Assembly: GCF_000422705.1 (NCBI RefSeq)
Contig: NZ_AUGO01000009.1
Coordinates: 62,001-126,000 of the forward strand
Length of the DNA stretch: 64,000 nucleotides
Source: Flavobacterium soli DSM 19725
GTDB taxonomy: Bacteria; Bacteroidota; Bacteroidia; Flavobacteriales; Flavobacteriaceae
Direction of reading: 5' to 3'
Every line of letters starts with the position of its first letter. Position 1 is the stretch's first letter. The position numbers and the translations under genes are program-made. The notes beneath the pieces are model-generated. The model did not search any database. It was not told the origin of the DNA and saw nothing but the letters and a program-made list of their open reading frames with translations. Positions 18,180-25,868 of the stretch are shown in pieces.

Positions 18180-18608
18180 TTAAGAAGTTACAGTAGTCCT
18201 CCAATTTTTATTTAAGGTAGCCAAATCGACTTCCATTAAATATAAATCTTCACTTTGTTCGATCAACTTTTTGGTATATTCCTGTTTCTGGCTTTGCGTA
18301 AGCTTGTTTCTTTTTAATACCTGATAAGAAATTTCGGAGTAATCTTTATCATATTTATTCTTTAGTAATTCCAAATAATCTCGAAATGTGACGTCTTTAT
18401 CTGTAAAAGTTTTTTTGTCCCAACAATTATTTTCAATAGCCAAAGCTTCGACCTGATGAATATGTTTTAAGGATTGTTCCTTATTTCTAAGAAAACGTTT
18501 CAAATAATAACTTTTTTTCTCTCTCGCTTCCTTGCTTTTACGAAAAAAGAAAATATATACTAATACTATTACTAGTAAAAGAATTATGGCTAGGGTAATA
18601 GATTCCAT
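18180..18608 (-). CDS. Hypothetical single-pass membrane protein
   Basis: A 142-aa protein with one N-terminal membrane helix (about 5-22) followed by a strongly charged, helical, probably coiled-coil cytoplasmic part rich in Lys and Glu. I recognise no family. It converges on the DUF2809 gene. Confidence 0.65.
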   Translation of the reverse strand: MESITLAIILLLVIVLVYIFFFRKSKEAREKKSYYLKRFLRNKEQSLKHIHQVEALAIENNCWDKKTFTDKDVTFRDYLELLKNKYDKDYSEISYQVLKRNKLTQSQKQEYTKKLIEQSEDLYLMEVDLATLNKNWRTTVTS

Positions 18609-18914
18609 AAAAAAAAAATATTTTTAAATGCTTAAAAGGGGATAAATAAGCTTTGAAATATTAGTGTAAATGTAAATAAAAAATAATCAATTATAAATCT
18701 GAATGTGATATGGTTAGGTTAAATTTGTGATGTAAGTGTGTTTTCTAGGGATGAAAAGCAACTACAATTAGGTATAAGAAATAATAGTATAGTAACGGAT
18801 TTTTACTACATAATTTTATTGACATCAACCTTAAATTATACAATCTAAAAACTGAATACTATAATTAAATCTGTTACGTTTTGTTGCAATTTTACATTCT
18901 AAAACAAAATAATC
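18609..18914. other. AT-rich intergenic region
   Basis: About 300 bases between divergent genes. It has no open frame of note, no clear palindrome and no perfect TAnnTTTG box. It presumably holds promoters for both neighbours. Confidence 0.4.
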
Positions 18915-19109
18915 ATGAATGTTAAAAGAATATTTGGAACCCTGCTTACTATTCTCGGAATTGTAAGTCTTATTTATGCCGCAGTTGTATTTTCTAACAC
19001 AAGTGGAGAAACCAGAGATATAAAAAGCCTGGTAATTTATGGCATTCTCGGCTTGCTATTTTTTATATCTGGGATAGGACTGATAAAAGCTACAAAAGAC
19101 GAAGCATAA
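18915..19109 (+). CDS. Small two-helix membrane protein
   Basis: A 64-aa protein with two membrane helices (about 7-27 and 40-57) joined by a polar loop (NTSGETRDIKS). A Gly-rich TM2 ending GIGLIKATKDEA is common in small flavobacterial membrane proteins. No function known. Codon use and hydrophobic pattern look genuine. Confidence 0.65.
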   Translation: MNVKRIFGTLLTILGIVSLIYAAVVFSNTSGETRDIKSLVIYGILGLLFFISGIGLIKATKDEA

Positions 19110-19202
19110 CATAGTATATAGATTTTAAAAAAATTTATAATTGGGGTCAAGCTAAATTCGCAAACTCCTTATCTTTACGGACTAAAAACAAAATAGTACC
19201 TA

Positions 19203-19781
19203 ATGATGCAACTTGTCTTCGCCTCCAACAATAAAAATAAAATCATTGAAATTCAAAGCATTCTTCCAGACACAATCAAAATTTTGAGCCTGGAAGAAAT
19301 TGGCTGTTTTGAAGACATTCCTGAAACTGCTGATACTATTGAAGGTAATGCCATTTTAAAGGCAAATCATGTCACGGAAAAATACGGCTATAATTGCTTT
19401 GCCGATGATAGCGGTTTAGAAGTTGATGCACTAGATGGAGCTCCTGGTGTTTTTTCTGCACGATATGCCGGAGATCAAAAAAATGACGACGATAATATCA
19501 ATAAGCTATTAACTCAATTATCGGCTGAAAAAAATCGGAAGGCTAATTTTAAAACCGTTATCGCATTAAATCTTGATGCTCAACAATACCTTTTTAAAGG
19601 AATAGCAAACGGTACAATCACAGATCATAAAAAAGGGTCTAATGGTTTTGGATATGATCCCATCTTCCAGCCTGATGGTTTTGACAAAACATTTGCCGAA
19701 ATTTCATTAGAAGAAAAATCTGCTATAAGTCACAGAGCCAAAGCCGTTAAGGAATTAATTTCGTTTTTACATACTATTTAA
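19203..19781 (+). CDS. rdgB: XTP/dITP diphosphatase (non-canonical purine NTP pyrophosphatase, RdgB/HAM1)
   Basis: This enzyme removes ITP, dITP and XTP from the nucleotide pool. The 192-aa protein has the N-terminal ASNNKNKI substrate loop, ADDSGLEVDALDGAPGVFSA with the catalytic Asp, the central GSNGFGYDPIF motif, and a C-terminal ISHRAKAVKEL. Two ATGs occur in tandem at 19203 and 19206; the second gives the more typical MQLVFASNNK start. Confidence 0.96.
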   Translation: MMQLVFASNNKNKIIEIQSILPDTIKILSLEEIGCFEDIPETADTIEGNAILKANHVTEKYGYNCFADDSGLEVDALDGAPGVFSARYAGDQKNDDDNINKLLTQLSAEKNRKANFKTVIALNLDAQQYLFKGIANGTITDHKKGSNGFGYDPIFQPDGFDKTFAEISLEEKSAISHRAKAVKELISFLHTI

Positions 19782-19938
19782 AAAAGCACTTTTTTTATCC
19801 TGATTCTACAAAATCGAGACGTCTTTTTTCAAAATCCTAAATCTGAAATCCTAAAACCTAAATCTAAAATTCTGATTATCAATCTATAATAAAACATCAA
19901 ATCTCAAATTCACATTAGTTAATCACAAATATTAGCTG

Positions 19939-19946
19939 TACTTTTG
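19939..19946 (+). promoter_or_regulatory. -7 box for the DEAD-box helicase gene
   Basis: TACTTTTG matches TAnnTTTG, 22 bases before the ATG at 19968. It lies upstream of the chosen start and makes the alternative start at 19944 unlikely. Confidence 0.55.
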
Positions 19947-19967
19947 CAAAATATTTTAAAATACTAT

Positions 19968-21863
19968 ATGAATAAATTTGAACAATTAGGATTGAGTGAA
20001 TCGTTACTGAAGGCGATTTTAGATCTAGGATTTGAGAATCCGACCGAAGTACAGGAGAAAGCGATTCCCCTATTATTGGAAAAAGACACAGATATGGTGG
20101 CGTTGGCTCAGACAGGGACAGGGAAAACGGCAGCTTTTGGTTTTCCGCTAATTCAGAAAATTGATGCCAACAACAGGAATACACAAGCATTAATTTTATC
20201 TCCAACACGCGAACTTTGTTTGCAGATTACTAACGAGATCAAAAACTACTCTAAATACGAAAAAGGTATCAACGTAGTAGCAGTCTATGGTGGTGCAAGT
20301 ATCACAGAACAGGCAAGAGACATTAAAAGAGGTGCACAAATTATCGTGGCAACTCCAGGTAGAATGCAGGACATGATCAACAGAGGTTTGGTGAACATAT
20401 CACAAATCAATTACTGTGTATTAGATGAGGCAGATGAAATGTTGAACATGGGGTTCTATGAAGACATTGTAAACATCCTGTCTACATCTCCAGACGAAAA
20501 AAGCACTTGGTTATTCTCGGCTACCATGCCGCAAGAGGTTGCTAGAATTGCAAAACAATTCATGCACGATCCATTAGAAATTACTGTTGGAACCAAAAAC
20601 TCTGGTTCTGCAACAGTTTCCCACGAATTTTATTTAGTTAACGCTCGTGACCGTTATGAAGCTTTGAAAAGATTGGCTGATGCTAATCCAGACATTTTTT
20701 CTGTTGTTTTTTGTCGTACAAAAAGAGACACACAACAGGTCGCTGAAAAATTGATCGAAGACGGATACAGTGCTGCAGCTTTGCACGGAGATTTATCACA
20801 AGCACAGCGAGATTCAGTAATGAAATCGTTCCGTGGAAGACAAATCCAAATGCTTGTTGCTACAGACGTTGCTGCTCGTGGAATCGACGTTGATAACGTA
20901 ACACACGTTGTAAACTATCAACTTCCTGATGAGATTGAAACTTACAACCACCGTTCGGGTCGTACAGGACGTGCTGGTAAACTTGGAACTTCTATCGTAA
21001 TTGTGACGAAAAGCGAATTGCGCAAGATTTCTTCTATCGAAAGAATCATCAAGCAAAAATTCGAAGAAAAATCAATCCCTTCTGGAATTGAAATCTGTGA
21101 AATACAATTACTTCACCTGGCAAACAAGATAAAAGATGTAGAGGTTGATCACGACATCGACACTTATCTTCCTGCTATTTTCGAAGTAATGAAAGATTTG
21201 ACGAAAGAAGAAGTAATCAAGAAAATGGTTTCGGTTGAATTCAACAGATTCATTAATTATTACAAGAAAACTAGAGATTTGTCTTCTCAATCAGCCGGTT
21301 CTAGCCGTGACGAAAGAGAACCAAGAGAAAGCAATGGTAGTGCAGTTCGTTATTTTGTAAACATTGGTTCACGTGATAATTTCGATTGGATGTCTTTGAA
21401 AGATTTCTTGAAAGAAACACTTGATCTAGGTCGTGACGATGTCTATAAAGTAGATGTAAAAGAAGGTTTCTCTTTCTTTAATACAGACCCAGAACATACT
21501 GATAAAGTAATGGAAATCTTGAACAATGTTCAATTAGAAGGACGTCGTATCAATGTTGAAATTTCTAAAAATGATGGTGGCGGAAGACGCGACCATAATG
21601 GTAGAAATTCTGGCGGTTTTGGCGGCGGAAGAAATTCTGGCGGATCTAGAAGAGAAGGAAGTTTTGCTCCAAGACGCGAAGGTGGCTTCAGAAGCGATAG
21701 AAATTCTGCTCCAAGAGAAGGTGGTTTCGGCGGAAGAAATTCGGCTCCAAGAAAGGAAGGTTTTTCAGATAGAGCTCCAAGAAGAGAAGGATCTGACAGA
21801 ACTCCAAGACGTTCTGAAAGCTTTGGCGACAGCCCAAGACCAAGAAGACCAAGAAAAGACTAA
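19968..21863 (+). CDS. DEAD-box ATP-dependent RNA helicase with DbpA-type RNA-binding domain and Arg/Gly-rich tail
   Basis: A 631-aa helicase. Core motifs: Q motif near residue 30, Walker A AQTGTGKT (47-54), PTREL, TPGR, DEAD near 155, SAT, and the C-terminal HRSGRTGRAG. A DbpA-like RNA-binding domain follows (about 455-530, VRYFVNIGSRDNFDW through GRRINVEIS). The last ~85 residues are a low-complexity Arg/Gly/Ser tail with repeated (R)REGxF and RNSAPR units. CsdA/DeaD-like helicases help ribosome assembly and RNA unfolding, often in the cold. Confidence 0.95.
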   Translation: MNKFEQLGLSESLLKAILDLGFENPTEVQEKAIPLLLEKDTDMVALAQTGTGKTAAFGFPLIQKIDANNRNTQALILSPTRELCLQITNEIKNYSKYEKGINVVAVYGGASITEQARDIKRGAQIIVATPGRMQDMINRGLVNISQINYCVLDEADEMLNMGFYEDIVNILSTSPDEKSTWLFSATMPQEVARIAKQFMHDPLEITVGTKNSGSATVSHEFYLVNARDRYEALKRLADANPDIFSVVFCRTKRDTQQVAEKLIEDGYSAAALHGDLSQAQRDSVMKSFRGRQIQMLVATDVAARGIDVDNVTHVVNYQLPDEIETYNHRSGRTGRAGKLGTSIVIVTKSELRKISSIERIIKQKFEEKSIPSGIEICEIQLLHLANKIKDVEVDHDIDTYLPAIFEVMKDLTKEEVIKKMVSVEFNRFINYYKKTRDLSSQSAGSSRDEREPRESNGSAVRYFVNIGSRDNFDWMSLKDFLKETLDLGRDDVYKVDVKEGFSFFNTDPEHTDKVMEILNNVQLEGRRINVEISKNDGGGRRDHNGRNSGGFGGGRNSGGSRREGSFAPRREGGFRSDRNSAPREGGFGGRNSAPRKEGFSDRAPRREGSDRTPRRSESFGDSPRPRRPRKD

Positions 21864-21950
21864 TTTTTTTTAGTTAATTTTCTTATAATTATAAACAAAC
21901 TGCAAAATATCTTCGACTGTTTTATTACTTTTAGGGTCTTAAAACACGAC

Positions 21951-22712
21951 ATGAGATATTTTGCAGTTTTCTTTTTTATTATCCTTTCAAATGCCCTATC
22001 TGCTCAAGAAGGACTCAGTGTTATTTCTGGAATCATAAAAGATGACACCTCAAATAAACCTTTAGAAAATGTTAACATTATCAACGTTAATACCGTAAAA
22101 GGTGAAATAACAGATGATAAAGGAAGATTTGAAATGATGGCTAATGCCAATGACACGCTGCATATTTCCCTTTTAGGATATAAATCCATAAAGGTTAAAG
22201 TTACCAATGACTGGATCAAAAATAAAACTACAACTATCCAGCTTACAGAACGGGCTTATGCCTTGGAAGAAGTTGTAATTCGACCTTATGTTTTGACAGG
22301 TTATCTTGAAATTGATGCCAAATTAATTCCAACTAAAGAAAACTACCGTTATAGCATTTCTGGCCTTTCTGAAGGCTATGAAGCAGGGGAATATTCACCA
22401 AATGCTTTTGGGAGAGTTTTAGGTTCCATCTTCAATCCAGCAGATATGCTCTATAATTTCTTCGGGAAAAAACCAAAGGAATTAAAGCGTTTGAAGGAAA
22501 TGAAAAAAGACGATACGGTTAAAAATCTTTTGGAGACCAAGTTTGATCGTGAAACCATTTCAGCTCTTTTAGGTGTTACCAAAGATGAAATCGCCGAAAT
22601 CTTGGCTCGATGCAACTACTCAGAATCTTTTGTAAAAACCGCTAATGACTTGCAAATTTTGGATGCAATTAGTGCTTGCTATGAAGAATATAAGATTTTG
22701 AAGAGAAAATAA
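21951..22712 (+). CDS. Secreted protein with carboxypeptidase-regulatory-like (CarboxypepD_reg) domain
   Basis: A 253-aa protein with a signal peptide (cleavage near NALSA-Q). Residues 25-110 form a CarboxypepD_reg-like beta sandwich (ISGIIKDDTSNKPLENVNI, KGRFEMMANANDTLHISLLG), as at the start of SusC/TonB-dependent proteins. The helical C-terminal part has no receptor barrel. Single-domain proteins of this kind are common in Flavobacteriaceae and of unknown role. Confidence 0.85.
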   Translation: MRYFAVFFFIILSNALSAQEGLSVISGIIKDDTSNKPLENVNIINVNTVKGEITDDKGRFEMMANANDTLHISLLGYKSIKVKVTNDWIKNKTTTIQLTERAYALEEVVIRPYVLTGYLEIDAKLIPTKENYRYSISGLSEGYEAGEYSPNAFGRVLGSIFNPADMLYNFFGKKPKELKRLKEMKKDDTVKNLLETKFDRETISALLGVTKDEIAEILARCNYSESFVKTANDLQILDAISACYEEYKILKRK

Positions 22713-22756
22713 AATTACTTCACAAAAAGCATTACATTTACAATAAACTTCTGGAA

Positions 22757-23269
22757 ATGAAAAAACTGCTTATATTACTTTCACTTTTCATACTTACACT
22801 TCTTTTAAACAGTTGTTGGGGTTTTGGCCAAGATGATGATAATTTTGTTGAGCCGATCTCAAATAATTACACCGCTGTGGTTATTTCGAGAACAGAGTTA
22901 GAAGATGCTGTAGAAGCTCTTCCTCCCCAAGATGTAATTCAATCTGGAAAAATATACATTAAAGATAATTTTATGTTTATAAACGAAGTAAACAAAGGTT
23001 TTCATGTATACAATTATTCCAATCCTCAAGACCCTGTAAAAATTGGATTTATCCAAATACCCGGTGCTACTGACTTGGCAATTCGAAATAATATTATTTA
23101 CATCAATCAAGCTGTTGATCTGGTGACATTATCCTATAATCAAACCAATAATTCTATCACAGTATCGAATAGAAACAGGAATGTCTTCCCGCCAAAACTG
23201 TCTCCTCAAGGTTTTGAAGCAAATGTTAATGAAAATATGATCGTAATAGACTGGACTCCTTTAAATTAA
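22757..23269 (+). CDS. Hypothetical lipoprotein with LVIVD-like repeat
   Basis: A 170-aa protein with a lipobox (LLLNSCWGF). The body has repeat-like beta strands such as IYIKDNFMFINEVNKGFHVY followed by NPQDPVKIGF, as in LVIVD beta-propeller proteins. Only two to three blades are present, so alone it is shorter than a full propeller. The next lipoprotein starts 6 bases downstream and continues the same repeat type, so they probably work as a pair. Confidence 0.75.
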   Translation: MKKLLILLSLFILTLLLNSCWGFGQDDDNFVEPISNNYTAVVISRTELEDAVEALPPQDVIQSGKIYIKDNFMFINEVNKGFHVYNYSNPQDPVKIGFIQIPGATDLAIRNNIIYINQAVDLVTLSYNQTNNSITVSNRNRNVFPPKLSPQGFEANVNENMIVIDWTPLN

Positions 23270-23275
23270 AAGAAA

Positions 23276-24007
23276 ATGAAATTATTAAAATTTATTGTAC
23301 TTTTTTTTATAATTATAAGTTGCTCAAATGATGGATCAAGCGAGGCAATAAATAATGGAGATGGAAAAGGAGGATCATTAGCGATTTTTGCATTAAAAGG
23401 AAATTACCTTTATACTGTAGATAATGCTAATCTGAATGTTTTTTCATTGATAGACACCTCTCAACCATCTAAAGTAAATACTATCAATGTAGGCTTTGAT
23501 ATTGAGACTTTATTTTCGTTTGGAGAAAATCTGTATATCGGTTCAAGAAGTGGTATGTATATTTACAGTCTTACAAATCCAGAAAACCCCGTGATGCTAT
23601 CTGCTGTACAACACTTTACGGCTTGTGATCCTGTAGTTGCAAATGAAACTCACTCTTTTGTAACATTGCATTCAAATAATAATTGTGGCAATACGATCAA
23701 TATTCTTGAGGTTTATGACACAACAAATCCTAATGCTCCACTTTTAGTTCATAGAAGAAATCTAGTTGCACCAAAAGGTTTAGGATTATATCATAATTAC
23801 CTCATAGTATGTGACGATGAAATAAAAATATTTGATATTGAAGATCCATCTGAACCTGTTTTAGTAAAAGCAATTTCTAAGCAATGCTTTGATGTTATTA
23901 TTCAAGGAGATGAATTATATGCCATTGGAGAAAATGGTCTATACCGCTATACTTTGAATTCTCAAGATATTACGAATGTCACTATGCAAAGCGAAATTTT
24001 ATTCTAA
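23276..24007 (+). CDS. Hypothetical lipoprotein with LVIVD-type beta-propeller repeats
   Basis: A 243-aa protein with a lipobox (FIIISCSNDG). Repeated units of the form LYxxxxxxLxVFDxxDxSxPxxV appear at least four times (NLNVFSLIDTSQPSKVNT, GMYIYSLTNPENPVMLS, ILEVYDTTNPNAPLLVH, EIKIFDIEDPSEPVLVK), typical of LVIVD blades. It is probably surface- or periplasm-facing. It is co-transcribed with the preceding lipoprotein and its end overlaps that of the convergent TrmH-like gene. Confidence 0.82.
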   Translation: MKLLKFIVLFFIIISCSNDGSSEAINNGDGKGGSLAIFALKGNYLYTVDNANLNVFSLIDTSQPSKVNTINVGFDIETLFSFGENLYIGSRSGMYIYSLTNPENPVMLSAVQHFTACDPVVANETHSFVTLHSNNNCGNTINILEVYDTTNPNAPLLVHRRNLVAPKGLGLYHNYLIVCDDEIKIFDIEDPSEPVLVKAISKQCFDVIIQGDELYAIGENGLYRYTLNSQDITNVTMQSEILF

Positions 24008-24669
24008 ACCGTTTTATTCTCACTAAAATATCTCGCTTCAATCCTCTTGATATCTTTTATTGAGCTTCTAGCCCATTGAATTCTTTTTTCCAGCATTTCT
24101 TCCTCTGAAAGATGCCAATTTACATCTGAATGACGCAATCTATTCATCACATTTTGTAGAATTATCGCTGCCGAAACCGATATATTCAAACTCTCGGTAA
24201 AACCAACCATGGGAATTTTCAAGAAACCATCTGCGTTTTTCATCACTTCTTCAGATAATCCATCTCGCTCTGTTCCGAAAAAAAATGCTGATGGTTTTGA
24301 AATGTCAAAATCATCCAGCAAACAATCATTTTCGTGTGGTGTTGTGGCAATGATTTGATATCCTTTATTTTTCAAACTTGCCACACAATTTGAGATGCTT
24401 TCATAACGATTGACATCTACCCATTTTTGGGCTCCCATGGCAATTTCCTTATCAATACTCTTCCCGAATTTTTCCTCGACAACATTGAGTTGTTGCACTC
24501 CAAAAACCTCACAGCTTCGCATCACAGCACTTGTATTGTGTAACTGAAAAACATCTTCAATGGCAACGGTGAAATGATTGGTGCGATTTTGAAGTACTTT
24601 TAGAAACTTTTCTTTTCTGTTATCGGTTAAGAATTGTTCAAGATAGTTGAGATAGTCGGTATCGATCAT
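24004..24669 (-). CDS. SpoU/TrmH family tRNA/rRNA 2'-O-methyltransferase
   Basis: A 221-aa SPOUT-class methyltransferase. It carries N-terminal HNTSAVMRSCEVFG, central FFFGTERDGLSEEVMKNADG, and C-terminal IPMVGFTESLNISVSAAIIL, the three SpoU motifs that build the knot and SAM pocket. Length and N-terminal sequence are closest to TrmH (Gm18 of tRNA), but other SpoU targets are possible. The stop overlaps the convergent lipoprotein gene by 4 bases. Confidence 0.9.
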   Translation of the reverse strand: MIDTDYLNYLEQFLTDNRKEKFLKVLQNRTNHFTVAIEDVFQLHNTSAVMRSCEVFGVQQLNVVEEKFGKSIDKEIAMGAQKWVDVNRYESISNCVASLKNKGYQIIATTPHENDCLLDDFDISKPSAFFFGTERDGLSEEVMKNADGFLKIPMVGFTESLNISVSAAIILQNVMNRLRHSDVNWHLSEEEMLEKRIQWARSSIKDIKRIEARYFSENKTV

Positions 24670-24685
24670 GAAAATATTATTTTTG

Positions 24686-24693
24686 CAAAAATA
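24686..24693 (-). promoter_or_regulatory. -7 box for the TrmH-like gene
   Basis: On the minus strand TATTTTTG matches TAnnTTTG, 17 bases before the ATG. Confidence 0.5.
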
Positions 24694-24736
24694 CTAAAAT
24701 TAAAACTGACAAAGTTGGTATAAAAAAGAGTTGTTG

Positions 24737-24795
24737 CCACAGATTCACAGATTTTGAAAAATTATTTTTTTAAGAATAAATCCGTGAATCTGTGG
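24737..24795. repeat. Long intergenic palindrome (59 bp)
   Basis: CCACAGATTCACAGATTT and AAATCCGTGAATCTGTGG pair over 18 bases with one mismatch around a 23-base AT-rich loop. It lies between the divergent TrmH-like and sirtuin genes. The core CAGATT/AATCTGTGG words recur in the palindrome at 35382-35462. Confidence 0.75.
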
Positions 24796-24864
24796 ATGCT
24801 TTTTTAAATCTTTAATCCAATGTATGAAAACTATTTTGAGTAAATTTGAGTTTAATTTATTCTG

Positions 24865-25554
24865 ATGAAAAAGAAACTAGTTGTTTTATCTGGTGCCGGA
24901 ATCAGTGCCGAAAGTGGTATCAAAACCTTTCGTGATTCTGACGGACTTTGGGAAGGGCATAATGTGATGGATGTTGCTACTCCCGAAGGTTGGAAAAAAA
25001 ATCCTGAATTGGTTTTAGATTTTTACAACCAAAGAAGAAAACAATTGCAAACCGTTGAACCAAATTTGGCCCACAAAATATTGGCTGAACTTGAAACTGA
25101 TTTTGATGTTTATGTGATTACACAAAACGTTGATGATTTGCACGAACGTGCGGGAAGTTCGAATGTTTTGCATCTTCATGGGGAATTATTAAAAGTAAGA
25201 AGTACAAATGATTACAACTATGTATTGGATTGGAAAGATGATTTATTTCCGACCCATTTTGACGACAATGGCTTTCAGTTGAGACCACATATTGTTTGGT
25301 TTGGCGAAGATGTTCCCGCTTTGGAAGAAGCGGTAAAAATTACGTTAGAAGCTGATTTTTTTGTTGTTATTGGAACTTCGTTGCAGGTTTATCCCGCTGC
25401 AGGATTGATTGACTATGTAGATTCAAATGTTCCGATTTTTTATATTGATCCAAAACCAATTTCGATTCCGAATTTGAGAAATCCGTTGGAGGTTTTTGCT
25501 AATGTGGCTTCGGAGGGAATGAGGCTTTTGAAAGAAAGACTTTTGTTTTTTTGA
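24865..25554 (+). CDS. Sir2 family NAD-dependent protein deacylase lacking the zinc cysteines
   Basis: A 229-aa sirtuin. The NAD site is intact: GAGISAESGI (residues 10-19), FRDSDGLWEG, TQNVDDLHERAG, and catalytic His105 in LHLHGEL. Y54-x-x-R57 (FYNQRR) is the Tyr/Arg pair that favours negatively charged acyl groups such as succinyl in CobB/SIRT5-type enzymes. The usual zinc-binding Cys-x-x-Cys pairs between HGE and RPHIVWFGE are absent: there is no cysteine in the whole stretch. Confidence 0.93.
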   Translation: MKKKLVVLSGAGISAESGIKTFRDSDGLWEGHNVMDVATPEGWKKNPELVLDFYNQRRKQLQTVEPNLAHKILAELETDFDVYVITQNVDDLHERAGSSNVLHLHGELLKVRSTNDYNYVLDWKDDLFPTHFDDNGFQLRPHIVWFGEDVPALEEAVKITLEADFFVVIGTSLQVYPAAGLIDYVDSNVPIFYIDPKPISIPNLRNPLEVFANVASEGMRLLKERLLFF

Positions 25555-25624
25555 ACCATTAAGATATTAAGGTTCATTAAGATTTCTTTGCTAATACTTA
25601 ATGAAACTTAATATCTTAATGGTT
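25554..25624. repeat. Long intergenic palindrome (71 bp)
   Basis: The arms begin AACCATTAAGATATTAAG and end CTTAATATCTTAATGGTT, pairing over 28 bases with one mismatch around a 15-base loop. The left arm starts on the last base of the sirtuin stop codon. It could serve as a transcript 3' end. Confidence 0.8.
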
Positions 25625-25698
25625 TAATTCTTTAAAGCCGAAAGAATAAAAAATAAAAAAAAAGATTTATTCTAAAACTACTGACTCCGACAGCAAAG

Positions 25699-25782
25699 CT
25701 AGCCCCGATAGTAGTGGAAATCCTTTTCTTTTTTTTCTTTAAAAAAAGAAAAGATTGGGAACGGATAGCGGGATTGGCTCCT
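25699..25782 (+). repeat. Structured repeat family, copy 1
   Basis: Order of blocks: CTAGCCCCGATAGTAG, AAATCCTTTTC, a T-rich/A-rich hairpin, GAAAAGATTGGGAACGGATA, GCGGGATTGGCTCC. The outer AGCC/GGCT and CCG/CGG blocks can pair around the central hairpin. Two related copies lie at 60978-61060 (minus strand) and 61105-61190. No open frame runs through it. Confidence 0.65.
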
Positions 25783-25838
25783 GAAAAAAGAATGCACTTT
25801 TTAAAAGATTTTCCTTTTCAAAATTGCCTGTAAAGCCT

Positions 25839-25846
25839 TATATTTG
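25839..25846 (+). promoter_or_regulatory. -7 box for purB
   Basis: TATATTTG matches TAnnTTTG, 22 bases before the ATG at 25869. It supports that start over one at 25824. Confidence 0.55.
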
Positions 25847-25868
25847 CGAACTTCAAAACACAACGACA

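Noticed and set aside
19805-19900. Tandem-like AAATCCTAAATCT words before the helicase gene, considered as a CRISPR-like or tandem repeat
   Set aside because: Units vary in length and sequence, there are no spacers, and such words are expected in AT-rich sequence.
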